DNA of 64,000 nt from positions 647,001 through 711,000 of the forward strand of contig NZ_CP092415.1 of assembly GCF_023716465.1 (NCBI RefSeq), written 5' to 3'. Within the stretch, counting starts at the first letter, position 1; every line of letters begins with the position of its first letter. A program made the position numbers and the translations under genes. This DNA comes from Flagellimonas marinaquae (GTDB lineage: Bacteria > Bacteroidota > Bacteroidia > Flavobacteriales > Flavobacteriaceae). Positions 44,560 to 53,475 of this stretch are shown in pieces. The notes under the pieces were generated by a model. The model was not told the origin of the DNA. It ran no database searches and saw only the letters and a list, made by a program, of their open reading frames with translations.

Positions 44560-45465
44560 TTAAAGTCCCAACGATTTAATGAAGTTACGATTGGCTAGGG
44601 CACATTCCTTAGGGTTTCCCATTCCAGGCAATATGTCTTGCTCCACAACTATCCATTCGTCGTAATTATTATCTTTTAACAATTTGATTACATTCTTAAA
44701 GTCAACAACACCTTTACCAAGCTCACAAAAGACTCCTTTTTTTATGGCATCAAAATAATCCCCATGTACAGACTTGGAATCTTCGGCCACAACTGGGTCA
44801 AAATCTTTAAAGTGAACATGCCATATTCGTTGCATATGCTTTTGCAATCCATCAATCGGATTTCCTCCGCCAAAAGCATAGTGCCCCATATCAAAACAGA
44901 GCCCCAATAAATCAGGATCTGTCAAGGACATAAGTTTTTCTACTTCATGGGGGGTTTCTATATAACCGGCACAATGATGGTGAAAAACCGTTCGAAGCCC
45001 ATATTTTTTCTTGACTACTTTTGCAACCCTTTCAGTGCCCTGTGCATAAACTTGCCATTGAGATTCTGATAGGCCCATTTTAGTAGTTATTCTTCCCGCA
45101 TTATTAGTTCGTTGTTGGACAGACCCGTTATCATCGGCCAATATTATAAATGCATTCTTATAGCCTGCTTCGCTCATTAGCTCTGCAACTTTAAGAGCCG
45201 AATTGACTCCTTCTTCATGCTTAGATTGATCAGCAAATGCGATAGGCACAAAGGCTCCCAATAGCTCCAACCCTCTACTTTGGAGTTCTTTTCTTAAGAT
45301 TGATGGATCTGTTGGCATATATCCCCAATCACCCAACTCGGTACCTATATACCCAGTTTGCTTAATTTCGTCCAAAACCTGTTCAAAGCCAATCTCTTCG
45401 GATTTCTCTTCTAAATCAAATTCCAATGCCCCCCATGAGCATGGTGCGTTTGCGATCTTAATCAT
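44560..45465 (-). CDS. iolE: Inosose dehydratase (TIM barrel)
   Basis: 301 residues. NAPCSWGALEF at the N-terminus is the IolE signature. Metal-binding residues of the TIM barrel are visible: GTELGDWGY, GLCFDMGHYAFGG, HVHFKDFDP, VVEQDILPG. It dehydrates scyllo-inosose to 3D-trihydroxycyclohexane-1,2-dione. It starts 10 nt after the iolA stop and ends 15 nt before iolG. Confidence 0.9.
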   Translation of the reverse strand: MIKIANAPCSWGALEFDLEEKSEEIGFEQVLDEIKQTGYIGTELGDWGYMPTDPSILRKELQSRGLELLGAFVPIAFADQSKHEEGVNSALKVAELMSEAGYKNAFIILADDNGSVQQRTNNAGRITTKMGLSESQWQVYAQGTERVAKVVKKKYGLRTVFHHHCAGYIETPHEVEKLMSLTDPDLLGLCFDMGHYAFGGGNPIDGLQKHMQRIWHVHFKDFDPVVAEDSKSVHGDYFDAIKKGVFCELGKGVVDFKNVIKLLKDNNYDEWIVVEQDILPGMGNPKECALANRNFIKSLGL

Positions 45466-45475
45466 TATTTCTTTT

Positions 45476-46951
45476 TTAAAATTTACGCGACCATATGTTG
45501 GGCCATCTTTCTATTATTACTTTGGTCTGTGTAAAAAATTCAATGGCATGTTTTCCCTGTCCATGTAGGTCCCCAAAAAAACTATCTTTCCAACCACTGA
45601 ACGGAAACTGGGCCATGGGGGCTGCTACCCCGATGTTGATCCCAATATTTCCTGCATTGGCCTCGCTTCTGAATTTTCTTGCACTAGCACCACTACTAGT
45701 GAAGAGACAAGCCATATTACCATAGTTTCCTTTATTAACGAATTCAACAGCTTCTTCAATACTGCTCATAGCTATTAAGCTCATAACGGGACCAAAGATT
45801 TCCGTACGGATCAATTCCTTATCAAGGGCCACATTCTCCAAAATGGTAGGTTTTATAAAGTTTCCGTTTTCATATCCCGGAATAGTAGCATTCCTTCCGT
45901 CAAGTAAAATCTCTGCACCCTCATCGATCCCTTTCTGAATCAGGCCCTCTATCCTATTTTTACTTTCGGGAGTAATCACGGGCCCCATACTAACATCTTC
46001 ATTTCCACCGTATCCGGTAGTCCTGGTTTTTACGTGCTCATAAATTGCATCTTTGATCTCTTTTTTAGAATCACCTACGGTAATGATGGTGGATGCAGCA
46101 AGACAGCGTTGTCCGGCACAACCATATACAGAATCTGCAATGATTTTTGTTGACATCTCTATGTCTGCATCAGGTAAAACTACTACTGGGTTTTTCGCCC
46201 CACCTTGGGCTTGAACTCTTTTGCCGTTCGCTGTTCCCTTGGAGTAAATATATCTTGCCACGGGGGTACTGCCGACAAAACTAATTGCCTTTATGTTGGG
46301 ATGTTCCAATATTGCATCAACCGACTCCTTCCCTCCATGGACTAGACTGACCAACCCTTTTGGGAGATCAAGCTTATCGATAAATTCAAATATCTTGACC
46401 ATGGTCAACGGTACTTTCTCCGATGGTTTTACTATGAAGGCATTTCCGGTTGCAATTGCATAGGGCAAAAACCAAAATACGATCATACTAGGAAAGTTGA
46501 AGGGAGTAATACAAGCGGTAACCCCCAATGGCTGTCTAATCATCATTTCATCAATCCCTGTCGCAATATCCTCTATAACATCTCCGGTCATGAGCATTGG
46601 GGTGCCACAAGCAACCTCAACATTTTCAATGGCCCTTTGGATTTCCCCTAAGGACTCTGCTTTGGTCTTACCCGACTCATTAGTAATGATCTCTGCTAAA
46701 ACATCTTTATTTTCCTCGAGAAGTGTTTTAAGCTTATATAGTACTTGAACTCTTTTGATTACAGGAACCTGACTCCATTCGTGGAAGGCTTTATTTGCAT
46801 ACAAAACGCATTCTTCAACATCGGTTTTAGTATCTGCTCCAAAGGGTACCTTTGCCAAAACGACCTGATTTGCAGGATTCACGACATCAATTGTTTGTTT
46901 ACACAAACTATCCTGCCAATTACCATTTATATAATTTTTTAAAATGTCCAT
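45476..46951 (-). CDS. iolA: CoA-acylating methylmalonate-semialdehyde dehydrogenase
   Basis: 491 residues, the ALDH superfamily. CTPFNFPSMIVFWFLP is the MmsA/IolA family block, and GCAGQRCLAAS carries the catalytic Cys. It converts malonate semialdehyde to acetyl-CoA in inositol catabolism (and methylmalonate semialdehyde in valine breakdown). Placement between the symporter and iolE fixes its role here. Confidence 0.92.
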   Translation of the reverse strand: MDILKNYINGNWQDSLCKQTIDVVNPANQVVLAKVPFGADTKTDVEECVLYANKAFHEWSQVPVIKRVQVLYKLKTLLEENKDVLAEIITNESGKTKAESLGEIQRAIENVEVACGTPMLMTGDVIEDIATGIDEMMIRQPLGVTACITPFNFPSMIVFWFLPYAIATGNAFIVKPSEKVPLTMVKIFEFIDKLDLPKGLVSLVHGGKESVDAILEHPNIKAISFVGSTPVARYIYSKGTANGKRVQAQGGAKNPVVVLPDADIEMSTKIIADSVYGCAGQRCLAASTIITVGDSKKEIKDAIYEHVKTRTTGYGGNEDVSMGPVITPESKNRIEGLIQKGIDEGAEILLDGRNATIPGYENGNFIKPTILENVALDKELIRTEIFGPVMSLIAMSSIEEAVEFVNKGNYGNMACLFTSSGASARKFRSEANAGNIGINIGVAAPMAQFPFSGWKDSFFGDLHGQGKHAIEFFTQTKVIIERWPNIWSRKF

Positions 46952-46979
46952 ATTCCTTACTATTTAAGTTTTATTTATT

Positions 46980-48578
46980 CTATACTATGTACCCCAACAA
47001 TACATAAATCATAACTGTGGCTGTGCATAAAGCTATGGACATAGGCTTGGTATATTTCCATGTTGCCAAATTCACGACTCCAATATTTTCTATCGCGTAT
47101 GTGTTCTTTCTTGGATAATAAAAGGAGACTATATACATCAAGGAAATGTTTAGTACAAACTCTATACCCCATAGGTGTACAAAGTGAATACCATGCTCCG
47201 TATATCCCCAAGTCATAAAAACGTAAAAAACAAGTCCAAAGATCAGGGTTGCTTTTGCCGCAATTGCTGAGATTTTTTTTGTAAAAAGTCCTGCCAACAA
47301 AATTGAAGCAATAGGAATAAAGAAGATTCCGTTCAACTCCTGTAACAACTGATACAATCCCTCCGATGCATTTGCCACCATGGGAGCTGTATAAATGGCC
47401 ACTAAAGCCAATACCGCCGAAGTCCACTTACCAATTCTAACCAATTTTGAATCCGTAATTTCTTGGTTTAAATGTTTTTTAACTATATCAACACTAATTA
47501 GTGTTGCTACTGAGTTCAATACGGAATTAAAAGTGCTTAACACTGCTCCCATAATCACTGCAGCGAAAAAACCCAGCATCCAGAACGGAAGTACTTTTTT
47601 TACCAATTGTGGGTAAACCGCATCTTGCACATCATAAAAATCATCTTGGAAATAGTAGTAACATATAACCCCCGGTAAAACTATAATCAATGGTACCAAT
47701 ATCTTGAAAAGTCCTGTCAACAGTAGACCTTTTTGAGCTTCTTTTAGGTTCTTTGCCCCCAATGCTCTTTGGATAATAGTTTGATTCATACCCCAGAAAT
47801 AAAGCTGGTTAATAATTAGACCTGTAAAAAGCACTTCAAATGGCAATACGGAGTCGGGAGCTCCTATTACATTAAATTTTTCAGGGGCGTTGTCATATAC
47901 CTTGGACAAGCCATCCAATATATTGTTGTCCCCAATTTCCATAAGGGCTAGAATCGGTATGAGTAAGCCGCCTATCAATAGTCCGATACCATTTATGGTA
48001 TCCGAATAAACGACTGCTTTAAGTCCTCCAAAAACAGCATAAACTGCACCAATGGTTCCAATACATACGATTGTGATCCAAAGTCCTTGAGCTCTTTCCA
48101 CTCCCAATACGTTGGAAATACCGAATAAACTTTCAATACCTACGGCCCCAGAATACAACACTATGGGTAAAAGGGTAACAACGAATGAAAAAATCAAGAT
48201 AATGGCCACCATTGTGCGTGTTAGTGCATCAAAACGATTTTCCAAAAATTGCGGAATAGTTGTCAAGCCCATTTTTAGGTATTTGGGGATAAAGTATATA
48301 GCTGCAATTACCAAAGCAATCGAGGAAGTAACTTCCCAAGCAATGACAATAAATCCGTTTACATACGAATTCCCGTTCATGCCGATCAAATGCTCTGTAG
48401 AAATATTTGTCAACAACATTGAACCGGCAACAACCGAACCTGTTAAACTCCTACCTCCCAAAAAATAACCGTCTGAAGATTTTAGATTGGTCTTCCTAAG
48501 GCTATACCATGTAAACAGGGCAACTGCTCCTGTAAAAAGGATAAAAGAGACCAAAGTAAAAATCAAATCGGTATTCAT
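46980..48578 (-). CDS. Sodium:solute symporter (SSS family), likely inositol uptake
   Basis: 532 residues from ATG 48578 (MNTDLIFTLVSFILFTGAVA), which starts the first helix; 48653 would begin inside the iolD 3' end and add a basic leader. About 13-14 transmembrane helices are predicted. 'SDGYFLGGRSLTGSVVAGSMLLTNISTEHLIGMNG' is the family's sodium/substrate region. It lies 16 nt after iolD inside the operon, so myo-inositol uptake is the best inference; substrate residues alone do not show it. Confidence 0.9.
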   Translation of the reverse strand: MNTDLIFTLVSFILFTGAVALFTWYSLRKTNLKSSDGYFLGGRSLTGSVVAGSMLLTNISTEHLIGMNGNSYVNGFIVIAWEVTSSIALVIAAIYFIPKYLKMGLTTIPQFLENRFDALTRTMVAIILIFSFVVTLLPIVLYSGAVGIESLFGISNVLGVERAQGLWITIVCIGTIGAVYAVFGGLKAVVYSDTINGIGLLIGGLLIPILALMEIGDNNILDGLSKVYDNAPEKFNVIGAPDSVLPFEVLFTGLIINQLYFWGMNQTIIQRALGAKNLKEAQKGLLLTGLFKILVPLIIVLPGVICYYYFQDDFYDVQDAVYPQLVKKVLPFWMLGFFAAVIMGAVLSTFNSVLNSVATLISVDIVKKHLNQEITDSKLVRIGKWTSAVLALVAIYTAPMVANASEGLYQLLQELNGIFFIPIASILLAGLFTKKISAIAAKATLIFGLVFYVFMTWGYTEHGIHFVHLWGIEFVLNISLMYIVSFYYPRKNTYAIENIGVVNLATWKYTKPMSIALCTATVMIYVLLGYIV

Positions 48579-48594
48579 TGTAGTGGGTCTGGGA

Positions 48595-50454
48595 TTACAT
48601 ATAGTAATTTTGTTTCTTTTTATTTTCTTTATACAACCTAAAGGATTCCTCAACAGCTTTCTTTTCTGACACTTGAGCTACTGCCACATCCCACCATGCA
48701 AAACCTGGAACACTCTTTTTTCGATCTACTTCTATATAAATCAAAGTTGTACGATCAACGAGCTTTGCTACTTTCAAAGCTGCCTTGAACTCTTGGATAT
48801 TTTCGGTTCTTATGACATGAGCTCCCATGCTTTCTGCATTTTTCACATAGTCAATAGGTAGCATCCCACCATCGAGTTGACCCGTTTCTTCGTTTCTGTA
48901 CCGATAATATGTACCAAAACCCTCATCTCCCAGTGATTCTGATAAACTCCCAATACTGGAATAACCATCATTATTGAGCAATACAATCGTTAACTTTTGC
49001 TTTTCTTGTATGGAGGTTACAATCTCTTGGGACATCATGAGATAACTGCCATCTCCTACTAATACGTATACTTCACTTTCGGGCTTTGCCATTTTTGCCC
49101 CTAGCCCCCCCGCAATTTCATAACCCATGCAAGAATATCCATATTCCAAATGAAATCCTTTACTATTTCTGGTACGCCACAATTTATGAAGATCTCCAGG
49201 TAGACTTCCGGCCGCACAAATCATAATATCCTCTGCGTCTGAAAATGAATTGACCGCACCGATTACTTCTCCTTGAAAGGCAGGTGTCTTATTTTGCTCC
49301 GTATAGATATCAGAAACATAGGTATCCCAACTTGAATTGAATTCCTCGATCAGTTGTTGGTAATCTTCATTTACCTTATAGTCCAGTAATAAGCTATCCA
49401 ACTCTTCCAAGATTGCTTTAGCGTCGCCGATTAAGGGCAGAGCACCATGTTTGAACGAATCGAACTCGGCAATGTTGATATTTATAAACTTGACATTGCG
49501 GTTCTGGAACGCAGATTTGGAAATAGTTGTAAAATCACTGTATCGTGTTCCGATTCCAATTACCAAATCGGAATCCTTCGCTATCGCTATTGCACCCGGG
49601 GTACCAGTAACTCCGGCAGCACCAAGGTTTTGGGGCTCGTTGTAATTTAAAGCCCCCTTACCCGCATAGGTCTCAACCACAGGCATCCCTGTTCTGTTGA
49701 CTATTTTTTTAAGTATTTCCGTCGCCCCACTGTAAATGGTACCTCCCCCTGCAACAATAAGGGGTCTTTTGCATGCTTTAATCAATTGTATCGCCCTCTC
49801 CAACAGCAATATATCGGCCCTGGGCCGACCAATATGCCAAACTTTTTTTTGGAACATCTGACAAGGGAAATCAAAAGCTTCGGCTTGGACATCCTGAGGA
49901 ATACTCAAGGTTACAGCTCCCGTTTGAGACTGTGATGTCAATACCCTCATAACCTCTGGCAAAGCGGTTATCAATTGCTCTGGACGATTGATCCGATCCC
50001 AATATGCGGAAACGGGCTTAAAACAATCGTTCACTGAAATATCTTGTGTTGTTGAAGATTCCAGCTGTTGTAGCACAGGGGCAACATGTCTGGTAGAAAA
50101 TATATCGCCGGGAATCAGTAATACAGGAATTCTGTTGATGGTAGCTCCAGCGGCCCCCGTGACCATATTTGTTGCACCGGGACCGATGGAAGAGGTGCAC
50201 ACCATGGTCTGCAGGCGATTTTTAACCTTCGCATAGGCCGCGGCCGCATGTACCATTGCCTGTTCGTTCCGGGCAACGTAAAAAGGAAAATCGGGTGTTT
50301 GATGCAATGCCTGTCCTATTCCGGCAACATTACCATGCCCAAGGATACCAAAACATCCTGCAAAGAATTCATTGGTCTCCCCATCACGTTCAACGTGTTG
50401 GTTTTTAAGGTATTCTATAGTGGCCTGCGCTACTGTTAGTCTCTTTGTTTTCAT
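48595..50454 (-). CDS. iolD: 3D-(3,5/4)-trihydroxycyclohexane-1,2-dione hydrolase
   Basis: 619 residues, a thiamine-diphosphate enzyme. The N-terminal domain ('FAGCFGILGHGNVAGIGQAL', 'RNEQAMVHAAAAYAKVKNR', 'GPGATNMVTGAAGATINRIPVL') and the cofactor motif GDGSYLMMSQEIVTSI...LLNNDG are diagnostic of IolD. It opens the ring of the dione to 5-deoxy-glucuronate. It starts 11 nt after iolC and is followed 16 nt later by the symporter. Confidence 0.93.
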   Translation of the reverse strand: MKTKRLTVAQATIEYLKNQHVERDGETNEFFAGCFGILGHGNVAGIGQALHQTPDFPFYVARNEQAMVHAAAAYAKVKNRLQTMVCTSSIGPGATNMVTGAAGATINRIPVLLIPGDIFSTRHVAPVLQQLESSTTQDISVNDCFKPVSAYWDRINRPEQLITALPEVMRVLTSQSQTGAVTLSIPQDVQAEAFDFPCQMFQKKVWHIGRPRADILLLERAIQLIKACKRPLIVAGGGTIYSGATEILKKIVNRTGMPVVETYAGKGALNYNEPQNLGAAGVTGTPGAIAIAKDSDLVIGIGTRYSDFTTISKSAFQNRNVKFININIAEFDSFKHGALPLIGDAKAILEELDSLLLDYKVNEDYQQLIEEFNSSWDTYVSDIYTEQNKTPAFQGEVIGAVNSFSDAEDIMICAAGSLPGDLHKLWRTRNSKGFHLEYGYSCMGYEIAGGLGAKMAKPESEVYVLVGDGSYLMMSQEIVTSIQEKQKLTIVLLNNDGYSSIGSLSESLGDEGFGTYYRYRNEETGQLDGGMLPIDYVKNAESMGAHVIRTENIQEFKAALKVAKLVDRTTLIYIEVDRKKSVPGFAWWDVAVAQVSEKKAVEESFRLYKENKKKQNYYM

Positions 50455-50465
50455 TTAAATAAAGA

Positions 50466-51482
50466 TTAAAAACCGCCATTTTTATCTATAAATGCCATGG
50501 ACTCTTCCAAGGTCGGCATAAAATTTGCGCATCCTTTTTGAGTTACGACCTGCGCTCCGCTCGCATTTCCCATACGGCAGGCCTTGTACAAATTCCAATT
50601 TTGTAGTAGACCATAAACAAAACCACTGGCAAAAGCGTCCCCGGCCCCAAGAACATTGAGTACTTCAACGGGAAACCCCGGCACATCCTGTCTGGACTTG
50701 TTCCTCTCACAAATGGTAGCTCCATCTTTTCCTCTTTTTACAATCAAGGTCTCTATTCCTAATGCTAAGATTTGTTCTATGGATTTGTCTATATCACCTG
50801 TTATCTCCGGTGATGAAATTTGTTGGTCCTTTATAGATACTTGATCAACATTATGGATAGTTGCCGCAATTATTTCTTCTTCGGTACCAATTGCAATTTT
50901 TACCCTTGGCAGGATGGCGCGAATCGTAAGTCCATATGCCCGATAATCATGCCATTGGTCGGCCCTAAAGTCAAGGTCAAGGATTACATCCACATTATTT
51001 TTGACAGCAATTTCCGAAGCATGGAATCCTGCGCTTCGCGTGGGTTCAACATTCAAAGCCGTTCCGCTTAACATTAATATGCGATAATTTTGAATGTTAG
51101 CATTATCAACATCGTCTATATCGATTTGGCTGTCCGCGGCATTCTCCCTGTAAAAAACCAAGGGGAACCTATCTGGTGGTTCAATACCCAGTACCACAGC
51201 ACTGCTCCTTGAACCTTCCTTTATTGGGATGCACTTTGTGCCAACTCCTTCTTTTTGCAAAAAATTGACAATAAACTCACCGACCTTGTCATTGCCCACC
51301 GCAGTTAGCAAACTGGTACTTGTACCCAAACGAGAACAGCCCACTGCTATGTTCAAAGGAGATCCCCCAACAAAAGCATCGAAACCTTTGATATCGACAA
51401 ATGACGAACCAACATTTTGTGAATATAGGTCTATAGAAGATCGTCCGAATGTAATCACATCTCTTTTTTCGGTTTTCATCAA
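50466..51482 (-). CDS. iolC: 5-dehydro-2-deoxygluconokinase (PfkB family)
   Basis: 338 residues. PfkB signatures are 'FVGGSPLNIAVGCSRLG' at the N-terminus and VLGAGDAFASGFVYGL at the C-terminus (catalytic Asp in GAGDAF). It phosphorylates 2-deoxy-5-keto-gluconate. It overlaps the iolB stop by 4 nt. No fusion to the aldolase-like domain seen in some IolC proteins; the aldolase is a separate gene (iolJ). Confidence 0.9.
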   Translation of the reverse strand: MMKTEKRDVITFGRSSIDLYSQNVGSSFVDIKGFDAFVGGSPLNIAVGCSRLGTSTSLLTAVGNDKVGEFIVNFLQKEGVGTKCIPIKEGSRSSAVVLGIEPPDRFPLVFYRENAADSQIDIDDVDNANIQNYRILMLSGTALNVEPTRSAGFHASEIAVKNNVDVILDLDFRADQWHDYRAYGLTIRAILPRVKIAIGTEEEIIAATIHNVDQVSIKDQQISSPEITGDIDKSIEQILALGIETLIVKRGKDGATICERNKSRQDVPGFPVEVLNVLGAGDAFASGFVYGLLQNWNLYKACRMGNASGAQVVTQKGCANFMPTLEESMAFIDKNGGF

Positions 51483-52369
51483 TCGGTATTTTCTTGATTA
51501 AAATTCATTTCTGCAGTTACCAAGGGCAATCGTTGGTCTTTATTCGACCATGAGCCATATATCCATTCGTGATCAGGGTCCGTTGTATTTGCCAGACACT
51601 GATCGGTCCCTGCCAAAAAGTTGAGATAGTAACAATGGAATCCGTGTTCCGCCACAACCGGATGGAACCCTTTTGGAATCAATACAACTTCATTATGCCT
51701 TGGTCGAACAATTTCATCCAAAGACCTATCCTTTGTATATACCTGTTGTATGGCATAGGCCTCGGGTTTTTGAAATTTATAAAAATATGTTTCCTCTTGT
51801 ATGGGTTCCAAAACCGTCCCGTCATCACCAACAATCCGTTCATCGTGTTTGTGCGCGGGGAAAGAGCTCCAATTTCCAGATGGGGTGTACACCTCGCGGA
51901 CAACTATTCTGTCACAACCAAATCCCGGTGGAACTAGATCATTGAACTGTCGAGTGGCATTGTCCCCTCCAAAAATCACAATCGGTGTGTTTTCCGGGGT
52001 AACAAATTTTGGCGGGTAATCCTGCTCTGCGTTGCACCAGCCATAGGCAATATCCAAAGTTTCACTAACCGCTTTCAAACTGAATTTAGTGTGCCTGGGC
52101 AAATATAGGGTATGTGCCACACCTTTAAATACATTTTTACGCCCGTTCAAAGTCTTCCAATGCCCCTTATTGCTCTCAACTTCAAAATTTCCACCGAGCA
52201 ATACAATTACCATTTCGGTATCAAGGGTATCGTGAACCCATTCATCATCCTTTTTCATTAGCCTGGCTTCAAAACCCAAATATTTCCAATTAGCCGATTC
52301 AGGGGTAATCCGATGATATATTTCAGCGTCGGTTTTAGGTTTTACCAATAGTTGAGATTCTCCTGTCAT
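51479..52369 (-). CDS. iolB: 5-deoxy-glucuronate isomerase
   Basis: 296 residues, the bicupin KduI/IolB family. Motifs are 'VLLGGNFEVESNKGHW', 'PRHTKFSLKAVSETLDIAYGWCNAE', 'NWSSFPAHKHDE' with metal His, and 'RPRHNEVVLIPKGFHPVVAEHGFHCYYLNFLAG'. It isomerises 5-deoxy-glucuronate to 2-deoxy-5-keto-gluconate. It starts 6 nt after iolJ and overlaps iolC by 4 nt. Confidence 0.92.
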   Translation of the reverse strand: MTGESQLLVKPKTDAEIYHRITPESANWKYLGFEARLMKKDDEWVHDTLDTEMVIVLLGGNFEVESNKGHWKTLNGRKNVFKGVAHTLYLPRHTKFSLKAVSETLDIAYGWCNAEQDYPPKFVTPENTPIVIFGGDNATRQFNDLVPPGFGCDRIVVREVYTPSGNWSSFPAHKHDERIVGDDGTVLEPIQEETYFYKFQKPEAYAIQQVYTKDRSLDEIVRPRHNEVVLIPKGFHPVVAEHGFHCYYLNFLAGTDQCLANTTDPDHEWIYGSWSNKDQRLPLVTAEMNFNQENTD

Positions 52370-52375
52370 CCTATT

Positions 52376-53314
52376 TCAATTAAAGTTTTTTGCCTTTCCA
52401 TTTGCCTTAAACATCTTAAACTTATTAACCATGAATTCCTCATAGGCATCCATATATTCACTGCCCGGTATGACGGGGTCGAATAAATCCGGGGAATCCC
52501 TAAAAAACTCCCGATGCACCCGTGTCCATAGAAGTCTAGTGTCTGTTGCTATATTTATTTTAACAACCCCATAACCGATGGATTTGACCACCTCATCCGG
52601 ATCAACACCGGAAGCGTCCTCTCCTAGGATTCCTCCACTGTTGTTAATACGTTTTATTTCTTGCAGGTTTACCGCTGACCCACCATGTAGTACGATTGGA
52701 AATCCAGGCAAACGGTCTTGGATTTCGCTTAAAATGTCAAATTGCAGGCCCTGATTTCCGGAAAACTTATATGCCCCGTGACTGGTTCCGACCGCTACGG
52801 CCAAACTATCGCATTGTGTCTCACTGACGAACCTTTCCACCTCGTCCGGGTTCGTATACTTAGCATATTTTTCTTCGATTGAAATATCGTCCTCTACCCC
52901 TCCGAGCACGCCAAGCTCTGCCTCTACACAAACATTCAACTCGTGTGCATTCTGGACAATCCTTTTAGTTCTTTTAACGTTGTTTGCAAAATCATCATGA
53001 GACGCATCAATCATAACAGACTGATAGCCACCGGAGTCCAGGGCGTCCTTTATATGCGACTCATCACCGTGATCTAGGTGTATGGCAAAAACCGCATCTT
53101 TATATAAATCAGCAGCAGCGTTCACCATGGCCAAGACCATCCCGGGAGATGCATAATTTCTAGCTTTGGGGGTCAGTTGTACTATAAAGGGTGCCGAAGC
53201 CTTTTCACCAGCACGAAACAAAGCAAGCACCTGTTCCATGGTAAATACATTTACCGCGGCAATTCCATACTTGCCGTAACAATTTTCAAACATGAGCTTG
53301 GGTGAAACCAACAT
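52376..53314 (-). CDS. iolJ: Class II aldolase, 2-deoxy-5-keto-gluconate-6-phosphate aldolase
   Basis: 312 residues, the FbaA/class II family. Zinc- and substrate-binding motifs are FAIHLDHGDESHIKDALDSG (HLDHG), 'VGTSHGAYK' and 'IVLHGGSAVN'. In the inositol pathway this aldolase yields malonate semialdehyde and dihydroxyacetone phosphate. It is the first gene of the operon; the conserved 18-nt near-palindrome at 53397-53414 lies 82 nt upstream of its start. A generic fructose-bisphosphate aldolase role is possible without the context. Confidence 0.88.
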   Translation of the reverse strand: MLVSPKLMFENCYGKYGIAAVNVFTMEQVLALFRAGEKASAPFIVQLTPKARNYASPGMVLAMVNAAADLYKDAVFAIHLDHGDESHIKDALDSGGYQSVMIDASHDDFANNVKRTKRIVQNAHELNVCVEAELGVLGGVEDDISIEEKYAKYTNPDEVERFVSETQCDSLAVAVGTSHGAYKFSGNQGLQFDILSEIQDRLPGFPIVLHGGSAVNLQEIKRINNSGGILGEDASGVDPDEVVKSIGYGVVKINIATDTRLLWTRVHREFFRDSPDLFDPVIPGSEYMDAYEEFMVNKFKMFKANGKAKNFN

Positions 53315-53396
53315 TTTTTTTTAGGGTTTGTCGTTACTTTTTACTCAGGTCAAGATAAGGACAATAGCGCTAATAAAAGGTCGAATTCGGCCAAAG

Positions 53397-53414
53397 TCAA
53401 TGCAAAGGTTTGCA
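53397..53414. promoter_or_regulatory. Conserved near-palindromic site upstream of the iol operon
   Basis: TCAATGCAAAGGTTTGCA, identical over 18 nt to 60298-60315. The core TGCAAA-GG-TTTGCA is an imperfect palindrome of the LacI-family operator style. It lies 82 nt before the iolJ start. On the minus strand a -7-like TATCTTGA follows at 43 nt. Confidence 0.6.
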
Positions 53415-53475
53415 GAAGAAAGTGGTTAAAATTCTTCGACAAGTCGATTGTCGATTATGGAAACCCACAAATAAT